A stretch of 64,000 nt of DNA from Anderseniella sp963787895. Lineage in GTDB: Bacteria > Pseudomonadota > Alphaproteobacteria > Rhizobiales > Aestuariivirgaceae. Position numbers and translations under genes: made by a program. Shown in pieces: positions 17,184 through 25,762 of this stretch. How positions within the stretch are numbered: the stretch's first letter is position 1; every line of letters begins with the position of its first letter. Below the pieces are notes generated by a model. That model did not search any database. It was not told the DNA's origin and saw only the letters and a program-made list of their open reading frames with translations. The DNA is taken from positions 372,001 to 436,000 of the forward strand of contig CAWBEX010000008.1 of NCBI GenBank assembly GCA_963787895.1, in the 5' to 3' direction.

Positions 17184-18086
17184 TTGGCCCGGCGCAAAAA
17201 TGGTAACCGTGTTCACGGTTGGGTCTTTTTGGACAAGCCGCTAGGCATGGGCTCGACACAAGCTGTGACGCTTGTTCGCCGCGCATTCAATGCACAAAAA
17301 GCCGGTCATGCTGGCACGCTCGATCCGTTGGCTACTGGAGTTCTCGCAGTGGCCCTGGGAGAGGCAACCAAAACAGTTCCATATATGATGAATGCGGACA
17401 AGCTTTATGAGTTTACCGTGCGCTGGGGTGAGCAAACGAGCACGTGTGACGCCGAAGGCGAAGTTATTGAAACCAGTTCGATACGTCCGTCGCAACAGCA
17501 GATCTTGGATGTGTTGGAGCATTTCAAAGGTATCGTGGAACAGGTTCCACCGGCACATTCTGCCATCAAGATTGGCGGCAAACGTGCCTACGAACTTGCG
17601 CGCGATGGGGCTCCGGTCGAGATGCAGTCTCGGAATGTGACTGTGCATGACTTCAGGTTGTTGGGCGCACCAGATCCTGATCATGCCAGGTTTGAAGTCA
17701 GTTGCAGCAAGGGGACTTATGTCCGCTCGTTGGCGCGTGACATTGCGCTTGCACTGGGTACCCGAGGGCACGTCGTTGCGTTGCGCCGCACGGCATCCGG
17801 TTCGATCGGCGTAGGAGATTGCAGCCGCGCCCCGGAGCATGATGATAGTGCTGGCTGGCAAGCGCTGCTCAAACCGGTTGATGCAGTTCTGGACCACCTC
17901 CACCGGATCGAGCTTCAACCAACACAGGCAGATGCAGTGCGCCATGGCAATCCGGTGATGATTGGAGACGTGCCTGCGGCGGCCGCAGCATCTGAAATAC
18001 TGCTCACGGTTGCGGGCAAGCCACTTGCGCTGGCTGTGTCGGAGCGCGGATTGATCAGACCATTTCGGGTTCTTGATCTGACCTGA
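17184..18086 (+). CDS. truB: tRNA pseudouridine(55) synthase TruB
   Basis: Makes pseudouridine 55 in the T-loop of tRNAs. The 300-residue protein carries the catalytic Asp47 in GHAGTLDPLATGVL and the conserved KLYEFTVRWG and GTYVRSLARDIA segments, with a PUA-like C-terminus (about 225–300). The start appears to be TTG 17184, three bases after the rbfA stop, giving the common N-terminus LARRK…GWVFLDKPLGM; no in-frame ATG precedes the first conserved motif, so a TTG start is likely. Confidence 0.93.
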   Translation: MARRKNGNRVHGWVFLDKPLGMGSTQAVTLVRRAFNAQKAGHAGTLDPLATGVLAVALGEATKTVPYMMNADKLYEFTVRWGEQTSTCDAEGEVIETSSIRPSQQQILDVLEHFKGIVEQVPPAHSAIKIGGKRAYELARDGAPVEMQSRNVTVHDFRLLGAPDPDHARFEVSCSKGTYVRSLARDIALALGTRGHVVALRRTASGSIGVGDCSRAPEHDDSAGWQALLKPVDAVLDHLHRIELQPTQADAVRHGNPVMIGDVPAAAAASEILLTVAGKPLALAVSERGLIRPFRVLDLT

Positions 18087-18157
18087 AGGGCCGTTCGCTT
18101 TGATCCGGAGGAACTTTGCTCTGGCCTCGCTCGCGCTTTTCCGCTATATGCAGCGCG

Positions 18158-18182
18158 ACACCGGCCCGAGCGCCGGTGTTTT
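18158..18182 (+). terminator. GC-rich hairpin in the rpsO leader
   Basis: A perfect 8-base-pair stem (ACACCGGC 18158–18165 with GCCGGTGT 18172–18179), a six-base loop and a short T-run (18179–18182) lie 70 bases before rpsO. It could end truB transcription or be part of an rpsO leader. The T-run is short, so termination strength is uncertain. Confidence 0.5.
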
Positions 18183-18251
18183 ACATGGCCTTTGCTGGAC
18201 GACATCCCGGCCAAGGCGTCCCGTTCCTCCTGTTTTAGAAAGGATTATCCG

Positions 18252-18521
18252 ATGTCGATTACGCCTGAGCGCAAGCTGGAGCTTGTCAAGGAATTCGCCA
18301 CCAAGGACGGCGATACGGGTTCACCGGAAGTACAGGTTGCGATCCTTACAGAACGCATCAAGAACCTGACCGATCACTTCCAGACCCACAAGAAGGACAA
18401 TCATTCGCGCCGTGGTTTGCTGAAGCTGGTTTCTCAGCGCCGCAAGTTGCTCGACTACGTCAAGCTGCGCGATGAACCGCGGTACAAGTCGATTATCGAA
18501 CGGCTCGGCATCCGCCGGTAA
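18252..18521 (+). CDS. rpsO: 30S ribosomal protein S15
   Basis: Primary 16S rRNA-binding protein of the 30S platform, 89 residues, the usual length. Characteristic segments are GDTGSPEVQVAILTERIKNL and HSRRGLLKLVSQRRKLLDYV. ATG 18252 has an AAAGGA site at 18239–18244; an upstream extension to 18192 has no family support. As in E. coli it precedes pnp, and hairpins in the leader (18158) and after the gene (18539–18610) suggest RNA-level control. Confidence 0.97.
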   Translation: MSITPERKLELVKEFATKDGDTGSPEVQVAILTERIKNLTDHFQTHKKDNHSRRGLLKLVSQRRKLLDYVKLRDEPRYKSIIERLGIRR

Positions 18522-18538
18522 ATCCGAGTTATTTAGAG

Positions 18539-18610
18539 CGGGTGGCTTCCATACAGGCAGTCGCCCGTTTCCCCTTCTAGGGCACCCAATGGCAATAGGG
18601 CCGGGGTGCC
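18539..18610 (+). promoter_or_regulatory. Two hairpins between rpsO and pnp
   Basis: First hairpin: CGGGTGGC (18539–18546) pairs with GTCGCCCG (18560–18567, two G·U pairs), followed by TTT, a weak terminator for rpsO. Second hairpin: GGCACCC (18581–18587) pairs perfectly with GGGTGCC (18604–18610) across a 16-base loop. In E. coli the pnp leader contains an RNase III-cleaved hairpin used for autoregulation; a similar role here is an inference from position. Confidence 0.45.
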
Positions 18611-18688
18611 GATGGTTCGAGCAGGGGAAAGCTGCACGGCAATTTGAAAAACCTGTGCAGCAGAACCGGAATGTAAGGAAATGAATTG

Positions 18689-20821
18689 ATGTTTGACATT
18701 CATGTCGAGGAAATCGAATGGGCCGGCCGCACGCTGCGCATGGAGACGGGTCGCGTCGCCCGCCAGGCAGATGGTGCAGTGCTGGTCAGCTATGGCGAGA
18801 CAACCGTGCTCGCAACTGTTGTTGCTGACAAGTCTCCGAAACCCGGGCTGGACTTCTTTCCGCTGACTGTGAACTACCAGGAAAAAACTTATGCCGCCGG
18901 CAAGATTCCGGGTGGTTTCTTCAAGCGAGAAGCCCGTCCATCTGAAAAGGAAACGCTGGTTTCGCGTTTGATCGACCGTCCAATCCGCCCGTTGTTTGCC
19001 AAGGGCTTCAAGTGTGAAACCCAGGTCATCACCACAGTGCTGAGCCATGACATGGAGAACGATCCGGACATCGTTGCCATGGTTGGTGCATCTGCTGCCC
19101 TTTGCTTATCCGGCGCGCCGTTCCTTGGACCTATTGGTGCTGCCCGGGTCGGCTATATCGATGGCGAGTATGTCGTTAACCCGACACTTGACCAGATGCC
19201 TGACTCAATTCTGGATCTTGTAGTTGCTGGCACTACTGACGCTGTGCTGATGGTTGAATCCGAAGCCCAGGAGCTGTCGGAAGAAATCATGCTGGGTGCC
19301 GTAGTGAAGGGTCACGAGGACTTCCAGCCGGTAATCGAGGCGATTATCCGCCTGGCAGAGCGTGCTGCGCGCGAACCTCGCGATCATCAGCCCGAAGACA
19401 ACTCGGAACTTCAAGCCAAGGCCAAGAAGATTGCAGGCAAGGATCTGGAAAAGGCCTATGCAATTGCTGGCAAGGAAGAACGTCGTGACGCAATCGCTGC
19501 AGCCAAGGAAAAGGTGATCGCTGAGCTTTGCGATCCTGAAAACGAAGCAGCGCCGCAGCCCAACAAGGTTGGCGAAGTCTTCAAGTCTCTTGAGGCCGAC
19601 ATTGTTCGCGGTCAGATCATAAAGACCAAGTCTCGCATCGACGGTCGTGGCCTTGCTGACGTACGTCAGATCAAGTGTGAAGTAGGAGTGCTGCCTCGCA
19701 CGCATGGTTCGGCCCTCTTCACTCGCGGTGAAACGCAGGCGCTCGTGGTCACGACGCTCGGCACCGGTGATGATGAGCAGTTCATTGATGCTCTCGAAGG
19801 CACCTACAAGGAAAGCTTCCTGCTGCACTACAACTTCCCGCCGTACTCGGTTGGTGAAACCGGCCGCACCGGCTTCACCGGGCGCCGCGAGATCGGCCAC
19901 GGCAAGCTGGCCTGGCGGGCTATCCATCCTATGCTGCCTGAAAAGGACAGCTTCCCGTACACCATACGTGTTGTGTCGGAAATCACGGAGTCCAACGGAT
20001 CGTCCTCAATGGCATCGGTTTGCGGCGGCTCCCTTTCAATGATGGATGCTGGTGTCCCGCTCAAGCGCCCCATCGCCGGCATTGCCATGGGCCTCATCCT
20101 GGAAGGCAAGGAATTTGCCGTCCTGTCGGACATTCTTGGTGATGAAGATCATCTCGGCGATATGGACTTCAAGGTGGCTGGCACCGAAGAGGGCGTAACT
20201 TCACTGCAGATGGATATCAAGATTACAGGCATCACCAAGGAAATCATGGAAACGGCGCTGTTCCAGGCTAAGGACGGTCGTATACATATACTTGGCAAGA
20301 TGGCCGAAGCGATCACTGCAGGGCGTGCAGAACTGGGCGAGCATGCGCCTCGCATCGAGGTGATGAACATCCCCGTGGACAAGATTCGCGAAGTCATCGG
20401 TTCCGGCGGCAAAGTCATACGCGAAATTGTCGAGCAGACCGGCGCCAAGATCAACATCAACGATGATGGCGTGATCAACATTGCGTCTGCAGATGGTGCT
20501 TCGATCAAGGCTGCAAGAGACTGGATTCACTCCATCGTTGCAGAGCCGGAAGAAGGCGCAATCTATGACGGCAAGGTTGTGAAGGTTGTCGATTTTGGTG
20601 CTTTCGTGAACTTCTTCGGTGCCAAGGATGGTCTGGTTCACATTTCCGAACTGGCTCCCAAGCGTGTCGAAAAGGTCACGGACATTGTCAGTGAAGGTGA
20701 TACGGTCAAGGTCAAGCTCCTCGGATTTGACAATCGCGGCAAGGTGCGCCTGTCGATGAAACAGGTCGACCAGGAAACTGGTGAGGACATTTCCGAAAAG
20801 AAGGAAGCTGCCGAAGACTGA
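18689..20821 (+). CDS. pnp: Polyribonucleotide nucleotidyltransferase (PNPase)
   Basis: 3'-to-5' phosphorolytic exoribonuclease of the RNA degradosome. The 710-residue protein has two RNase PH domains (about 10–145 and 320–465) separated by a helical domain, then a KH domain with GSGGKVIREIVEQTGAKI and an S1 domain (about 620–690). The TTG three bases upstream is in frame, but ATG 18689 has AAGGA at 18675–18679 with 9-base spacing and begins the canonical MFDIHVEEIEW. Confidence 0.97.
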   Translation: MFDIHVEEIEWAGRTLRMETGRVARQADGAVLVSYGETTVLATVVADKSPKPGLDFFPLTVNYQEKTYAAGKIPGGFFKREARPSEKETLVSRLIDRPIRPLFAKGFKCETQVITTVLSHDMENDPDIVAMVGASAALCLSGAPFLGPIGAARVGYIDGEYVVNPTLDQMPDSILDLVVAGTTDAVLMVESEAQELSEEIMLGAVVKGHEDFQPVIEAIIRLAERAAREPRDHQPEDNSELQAKAKKIAGKDLEKAYAIAGKEERRDAIAAAKEKVIAELCDPENEAAPQPNKVGEVFKSLEADIVRGQIIKTKSRIDGRGLADVRQIKCEVGVLPRTHGSALFTRGETQALVVTTLGTGDDEQFIDALEGTYKESFLLHYNFPPYSVGETGRTGFTGRREIGHGKLAWRAIHPMLPEKDSFPYTIRVVSEITESNGSSSMASVCGGSLSMMDAGVPLKRPIAGIAMGLILEGKEFAVLSDILGDEDHLGDMDFKVAGTEEGVTSLQMDIKITGITKEIMETALFQAKDGRIHILGKMAEAITAGRAELGEHAPRIEVMNIPVDKIREVIGSGGKVIREIVEQTGAKININDDGVINIASADGASIKAARDWIHSIVAEPEEGAIYDGKVVKVVDFGAFVNFFGAKDGLVHISELAPKRVEKVTDIVSEGDTVKVKLLGFDNRGKVRLSMKQVDQETGEDISEKKEAAED

Positions 20822-20826
20822 TCCTT

Positions 20827-21519
20827 TTGGTCAAGCTTGTCCTGATCCCGGCATTGTTCTGCGACAGTCGTTTGTATGACGACATGTTGCAGACCCTGCC
20901 CCGGGACATCGAGACAACGGTGATTATTCCAGCCGGCGCAACGCTTGAGGCGTGTGCTGCAGACATACTGAACAAGGTTGCCGGTCACTTCATAGTGGCC
21001 GGCATTTCTTTTGGTGGCCATGTCGCCCTGCAGGTTGCACTTGCTGCACCCCATCGTGTTCAGGGCCTCTGGATCATGGGAGCGGCCGCGAATGGCGCAG
21101 CTGACCCGCATGCAGGCCTTGTTCGCTCCAGGATCATCAGAAACGGTCGCCAGAGCGAGATCGTGTCGGCATTCTCAACAGATATTGTCTACTTGCCGGG
21201 CCCAAGCGGGCAAAGTGCGCAAAGGATGTTTATCGAGATGGGAAATGCCGCACCAGCAGACAGCGTCGCTGCGCATAATGATGCCATCGCAAAGCGTCCT
21301 GACCGCTGGCGCCTTCTGCCATCCATTTCATGTCCTACGCTGTTGGTATGGGGTGAACACGATAGCTTCTCGAAACCGGTAGACGGCCGGCGCATGGCAA
21401 CGTTGATACCGCGTTGTGACTACCATGAAGTTTCAGATTGCGGCCATTTGCCATGCCTTGAACAACCTGCCCTGGTTGCGGGCATTGCAACCAGATGGGG
21501 TGCCGCAATAGGTGACTAG
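20827..21519 (+). CDS. Alpha/beta hydrolase
   Basis: A 230-residue alpha/beta-hydrolase-fold enzyme with a plausible complete triad: Ser61 in GISFGG, Asp179 in WGEHDSF and His207 in SDCGHLP. Substrate unknown; BioH/MenH-like or general esterase activity is possible but nothing in the sequence decides it. The start appears to be TTG 20827, five bases after the pnp stop, so it may be read through from pnp. Its 3' end overlaps the convergent dehydrogenase gene by four bases. Confidence 0.8.
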   Translation: MVKLVLIPALFCDSRLYDDMLQTLPRDIETTVIIPAGATLEACAADILNKVAGHFIVAGISFGGHVALQVALAAPHRVQGLWIMGAAANGAADPHAGLVRSRIIRNGRQSEIVSAFSTDIVYLPGPSGQSAQRMFIEMGNAAPADSVAAHNDAIAKRPDRWRLLPSISCPTLLVWGEHDSFSKPVDGRRMATLIPRCDYHEVSDCGHLPCLEQPALVAGIATRWGAAIGD

Positions 21520-22505
21520 AGCATTGCCGGGACAACGCGGTCCGGTGGCTTGTGCCCGTCGACGAAGGTCTTGATGTTGATGATCACCTTCTCGCCCATG
21601 TCTACGCGGCCTTCGATGGTGGCTGACCCCATGTGGGGCATGAGGACTGCACGCGGGTTTTGAAGCAACCTCGGGTTTACAGCGGGCTCATGCTCGAACA
21701 CGTCAAGTCCCACGCCTGCCAGCTCTTCCTTCTCCAGCATTCTTGCAAGAGCGTTCTCGTCAATCACTTCACCGCGTGCAGTATTTACGATGATCGCAGT
21801 CGGTTTGAGCAGTTGCAGCCGGCGCGCCGACAACAGATGATATGTGCCTGGCGTGTGCGGGCAATTCACTGAAATGATGTCCATGCGTGCCAGCATCTGG
21901 TCAAGGCTTTCCCAGTAGGTTGCCTCAAGGGCTTCTTCTACGGATGCATGAACTTGCTTCCGGTTGTGATAGTGGATCTGCAGGCCAAATGCCTTGGCGC
22001 GCTTGGCTACTGCCTGACCTATGCGACCCATGCCGATAATGCCGAGGCGTTTGCCATATATGCGCCGCCCCAACATCCATGTCGGTGACCAGCCCTTCCA
22101 CGCATCCGTATCGGCAATGGCAGCAGCCCCTTCAATAAGGCGCCGGGAAACTGCCAGGATCAGAGCCATGGTCATGTCTGCGGTGTCTTCAGTCAGGACA
22201 CCCGGTGTGTTGGTTACTGTAATGCCCCGGTTGGTAGCTGTTTCAACGTCGATGTTGTCGACCCCTGTCCCGAAGTTGGCAATCAGCTTGAGTTGATCAC
22301 CTGCCTGCATGATGATGGACTTGTCGATCCTGTCCGTAACCGTGGGAACCAGTACCTCGGCCCTTTTCACCGCCTCGACAAGTGCGCTTTGGTTCATGGG
22401 CTCATCGGAGTCATTGAGCGTCGTCATGAAAAGTTCACGCATCCGGGTTTCCACTACATCCGGCAGCTTGCGGGTAACAATTACGGTCGGCTTACGCGTT
22501 GGCAT
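21516..22505 (-). CDS. D-2-hydroxyacid dehydrogenase (glyoxylate/hydroxypyruvate reductase type)
   Basis: NAD(P)-dependent reductase of the D-isomer 2-hydroxyacid dehydrogenase family, 329 residues. The nucleotide fold has GMGRIG at 159–164, and the catalytic set is Arg244 (NTARGEV), Glu273 (EHEP) and His291 (HMGSA). Overall sequence and the neighbourhood beside an SH3-domain protein, irr and fabA resemble the rhizobial gyaR-type D-glycerate dehydrogenase. The exact substrate (glyoxylate, hydroxypyruvate or another 2-oxoacid) cannot be set from sequence alone. Confidence 0.87.
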   Translation of the reverse strand: MPTRKPTVIVTRKLPDVVETRMRELFMTTLNDSDEPMNQSALVEAVKRAEVLVPTVTDRIDKSIIMQAGDQLKLIANFGTGVDNIDVETATNRGITVTNTPGVLTEDTADMTMALILAVSRRLIEGAAAIADTDAWKGWSPTWMLGRRIYGKRLGIIGMGRIGQAVAKRAKAFGLQIHYHNRKQVHASVEEALEATYWESLDQMLARMDIISVNCPHTPGTYHLLSARRLQLLKPTAIIVNTARGEVIDENALARMLEKEELAGVGLDVFEHEPAVNPRLLQNPRAVLMPHMGSATIEGRVDMGEKVIINIKTFVDGHKPPDRVVPAML

Positions 22506-22679
22506 AGGTTGGCTCTCCCGGAGATTCGATCACATGACAAGCCAGGCACTGGAATTGGGCCCTTGCAAATCATTTATCCATTCCTGTTTATGTTGAGCAA
22601 GGCTCCGTGTAAACTGTGCTGGTGAAGCAGTTGCTGCTTCGGGATGGATTTCTATCTTGGCAAGACGGGCGGGGGCACC

Positions 22680-23291
22680 ATGCCCCTGAAGATCAAGACT
22701 GTGAAACAGTTGAGCATTGGACGATTGTTTTTTGCTGCTCTGGCATGCGCTGTGACCGGAGGTGTAATCTATGCTTTCACGGATACACAACGCCCTGCCA
22801 CAGTCAGTACTGCAAATGCCGCCCAGGAAAGTGGCTCCGCAACACAGCAGCCTCAGACGCAGACCGGACTGACTTTGCCAAGGTTTGTCAGCCTGAAGGC
22901 GGCACGGGTAAATGTCCGCCGTGGCCCGTCAAACGAGCATGGTGTTGCGTGGGTATTCACCCGCAAGAGCTTGCCGGTTGAAATAGTTGCCGAGTACGAT
23001 CATTGGCGCCGTATTCGCGACAGCGAAGGAGCGGAAGGCTGGGTGTATCATTCGCTTCTGTCTGGGCGCCGCACTGTTATTGCCGCGCCTTGGGCCAAAG
23101 GCGGCGCCATTGAGCTGCATGTTGAGGCACAACAATCGTCAGGACTCGTGGCACGTGTCAGCTCGGGCGCGATTGGTCAGCTCAAGTCCTGTGACGGCAA
23201 ATGGTGCGTCGCCGACTTTGATAGTTATGAAGGATACGTGCCGCAGGATCGGCTGTTTGGCGTCTATCCTGGTGAAACCTACGAGAACTGA
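22680..23291 (+). CDS. Membrane-anchored or secreted SH3-domain protein
   Basis: A protein of about 203 residues with an N-terminal hydrophobic segment (around residues 14–33, RLFFAALACAVTGGVIYAF) acting as signal peptide or anchor, an Ala/Gln-rich linker, then two bacterial SH3-like units: about 70–125 (LKAARVNVRRGPSNEHGVAW, then GAEGWVYHSLLSGRR) and about 140–195. Such proteins usually sit in the periplasm and may bind peptidoglycan; the function is unknown. An in-frame ATG at 22644 would add 12 residues; neither start has a strong ribosome site. Confidence 0.82.
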   Translation: MPLKIKTVKQLSIGRLFFAALACAVTGGVIYAFTDTQRPATVSTANAAQESGSATQQPQTQTGLTLPRFVSLKAARVNVRRGPSNEHGVAWVFTRKSLPVEIVAEYDHWRRIRDSEGAEGWVYHSLLSGRRTVIAAPWAKGGAIELHVEAQQSSGLVARVSSGAIGQLKSCDGKWCVADFDSYEGYVPQDRLFGVYPGETYEN

Positions 23292-23310
23292 GGTTTCAAC
23301 TGAGAGCGGC

Positions 23311-23763
23311 TCAGGTGTCGTCTTTCTCGAGGCGGACGATAATGTCAATCCGGCTGATTTTCATGCCTTGTGGAGGTGTCGGCAACCCGTCGACGCTCAA
23401 GTGTTCGCTCTTTATGTCCATCAGGCGGTTCTCGCCTTCAAGATAATAGTGATAGTGGTTGGACGTATTGGTGTCGAAATAGGACTTGTGCCCTTCAACT
23501 GCCACTTCGCGCAGCAACCCGGCGTCAGTAAACTGGTTCAATGTGTTGTAGATGGTGGCCAACGAAACCGCTATGCCCGCAGCAACAGATTCAGCATGCA
23601 ATTGCTCGGCTGTAATATGACGATCGCCACTGCCAAACAGTAAAGTGCCAAGTGACAACCGTTGCCGGGTTGGGCGCATGCCTGCGCCGCGCAACGTTTG
23701 CTCCATTTTTGTCGCTGACATGGTCATCTGGTGGAATTCCCTTGCAGACATTGCGTCCCACAT
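23311..23763 (-). CDS. irr: Fur-family iron response regulator Irr
   Basis: Haem-responsive transcription factor of alphaproteobacteria that acts when iron is low. The product of about 150 residues has a Fur winged helix (about 25–90, including RPTRQRLSLGTLLF and SLATIYNTLNQFTDAGLLREV) and the Irr-type His-rich segment NHYHYYLE (His103, His105), which in other Irr proteins binds haem. It lacks the Cys-Pro haem regulatory motif of Bradyrhizobium Irr and has no cysteine at all. Start chosen from a GGAAAG site seven bases before ATG 23763; the frame extends to 23823. It is divergent from fabA, as in rhizobia. Confidence 0.9.
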   Translation of the reverse strand: MWDAMSAREFHQMTMSATKMEQTLRGAGMRPTRQRLSLGTLLFGSGDRHITAEQLHAESVAAGIAVSLATIYNTLNQFTDAGLLREVAVEGHKSYFDTNTSNHYHYYLEGENRLMDIKSEHLSVDGLPTPPQGMKISRIDIIVRLEKDDT

Positions 23764-23954
23764 CTGGATGCTTTCCAGACTATATAGCGGGATCGTGGCA
23801 GTCATGCAATTGTGTCGCCGCATTGCGGGCTTTGCGTTTCTGGCGCCTTGCGGGTTAGTGCTTTCACAGTATGTTTCGATATGTTACGAGACTTTTGAAC
23901 ATTGGCAGCGGCTGCTAGCAGTGGCGACTGTCGGCTACTTCGGGGTGGATTTTC

Positions 23955-24470
23955 ATGGCTGAACGCAAGGCGAGTTACGGATACGAGGATTTACTGGCTT
24001 GCGGCCGGGGAGAATTGTTTGGGCCGGGCAATGCCCAGTTGCCGTTGCCGCCCATGTTGATGTTCGACCGCATCACCCAAATATCAGAGAGTGGCGGTGA
24101 ACACGGCAAGGGTATGATTCGCGCCGAGCTTGATATCAAGCCTGACCTCTGGTTCTTCCCTTGCCACTTCAAGGGCAATGAAATCATGCCGGGCTGCCTT
24201 GGACTGGATGCCATGTGGCAGCTTACAGGATTTTTTCTTGGCTGGCTTGGAGAGCCCGGGTACGGCATGGCCCTTTCCACGGGCGAAGTCAAATTCAAGG
24301 GAATGGTGACACCAAAAACCAAGCTGGTTGAGTATGGCATTGACTTCAAGCGCGTCATGCGCGGGCGCCTTGTGCTAGGCATAGCGGATGGATGGCTCAA
24401 GGCAGATGGTCAGACAATCTACAATGCAACAGATCTGAAAGTCGGGTTATCGAAGGAAAAGGCGAGCTAG
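23955..24470 (+). CDS. fabA: 3-hydroxyacyl-ACP dehydratase/isomerase FabA
   Basis: Bifunctional enzyme that dehydrates 3-hydroxydecanoyl-ACP and isomerises the product to cis-3-decenoyl-ACP, the branch point to unsaturated fatty acids. The 171-residue hot-dog protein has the catalytic His71 (FPCHFKG) and Asp85 (GCLGLDAMWQ), matching E. coli His70 and Asp84. It leads the fabA–fabB–fabI operon; fabB begins four bases after its stop. Confidence 0.97.
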   Translation: MAERKASYGYEDLLACGRGELFGPGNAQLPLPPMLMFDRITQISESGGEHGKGMIRAELDIKPDLWFFPCHFKGNEIMPGCLGLDAMWQLTGFFLGWLGEPGYGMALSTGEVKFKGMVTPKTKLVEYGIDFKRVMRGRLVLGIADGWLKADGQTIYNATDLKVGLSKEKAS

Positions 24471-24474
24471 GGTC

Positions 24475-25692
24475 ATGAGACGGGTAGTAGTCACTGGTAT
24501 CGGTATTGTTTCCAGCATTGGCAGCAATGCGCAGGAGGTTACCGCGTCACTTCGTGATGCCAGACCAGGGACGGTGCGTGCCGAAGACTATGTCAGATTG
24601 GGGTTTCGCTGCCAGGTACATGGTGCGCCAACGATCGATCTTGATGGCGCAATCGACCGGCGGGTGCGACGTTTCATGGGCGATGGGGCAGCCTGGAACT
24701 GGGTTGCCATGCAGCAGGCGATCACCGATGCCGGCCTTGAAGAAGGTGATGTAAAGAATGAACGCACCGGCATCATCATGGGCTCTGGCGGCCCATCAAC
24801 GAAAACCATCGTGCACGCCGCTGACATTACCCGCGAGAAGGGACCGAAGCGTGTCGGGCCATTTGCGGTTCCACCCGCCATGTCGTCGACAAACTCTGCC
24901 ACACTTGCCGTCCCCTTCGGCATCAAGGGTGTAAATTACTCGATATCGTCGGCGTGCGCCACTTCCACCCACTGTATTGGCAATGCAGCCGAGCTTATTC
25001 AGTGGGGCAAGCAGGATGTGATGTTTGCCGGAGGCGGAGAAGAGCTTGACTGGACCTTGTCCGTCTTGTTTGACGCAATGGGTGCAATGTCGTCAGACTT
25101 CAACGATACCCCGGCAAAGGCATCACGCGCCTATGACAAGAATCGCGACGGATTTATCATTGCAGGCGGCGGTGGAACACTTGTGCTGGAAGAGCTGGAA
25201 CATGCCAAGGCCCGCGGAGCAAAGATCTACTGCGAACTCGTTGGCTATGGTGCCACGTCTGATGGATACGACATGGTGCAACCATCAGGTGAAGGGGCCG
25301 CGCGCTGCATGCGCCAGGCCTTGTCCACGGTCAAGAACAAGGTGGATTACATAAATCCTCACGCAACATCGACACCCATCGGCGACCTGAGAGAAATCGA
25401 GGCAATCCGCGAAGTTTTTGGCAAGGATGTGCCTGCCATTTCTGCGACCAAGTCGTTGACCGGTCATTCATTGGGCGCAGCTGGTGTGCAGGAAGCCATT
25501 TACTCGATCTTGATGATGAAGAACGGGTTCATCTGCGAAAGTGCGAACATTGAAGAGCTGGATCCCGAATTCGAGGATATGCCAATCGTTCGCAGCCGCC
25601 ATGACAATATAAATCTGGATGTTGTCCTTTCGAACAGTTTCGGGTTTGGCGGCACCAACGGTACTCTGGTTTTCCAGCGCTATAACGGATAG
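24475..25692 (+). CDS. fabB: Beta-ketoacyl-ACP synthase I FabB
   Basis: Condensing enzyme that elongates the cis-3-decenoyl intermediate from FabA. The 405-residue thiolase-fold protein has the active-site Cys161 (SSACATSTHC), His296 (NPHATSTPIGD), Lys326 and His331 (SLTGHSLGAAG), the Cys-His-His set of this family. Its pairing with fabA marks it as FabB rather than FabF. Confidence 0.97.
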   Translation: MRRVVVTGIGIVSSIGSNAQEVTASLRDARPGTVRAEDYVRLGFRCQVHGAPTIDLDGAIDRRVRRFMGDGAAWNWVAMQQAITDAGLEEGDVKNERTGIIMGSGGPSTKTIVHAADITREKGPKRVGPFAVPPAMSSTNSATLAVPFGIKGVNYSISSACATSTHCIGNAAELIQWGKQDVMFAGGGEELDWTLSVLFDAMGAMSSDFNDTPAKASRAYDKNRDGFIIAGGGGTLVLEELEHAKARGAKIYCELVGYGATSDGYDMVQPSGEGAARCMRQALSTVKNKVDYINPHATSTPIGDLREIEAIREVFGKDVPAISATKSLTGHSLGAAGVQEAIYSILMMKNGFICESANIEELDPEFEDMPIVRSRHDNINLDVVLSNSFGFGGTNGTLVFQRYNG

Positions 25693-25762
25693 TCATCTTC
25701 CAGACATTTTCTGGTGCGAGACGGCTTGCCCTGCCGGGCAACGCCATTTTTCTGGGGCTACA

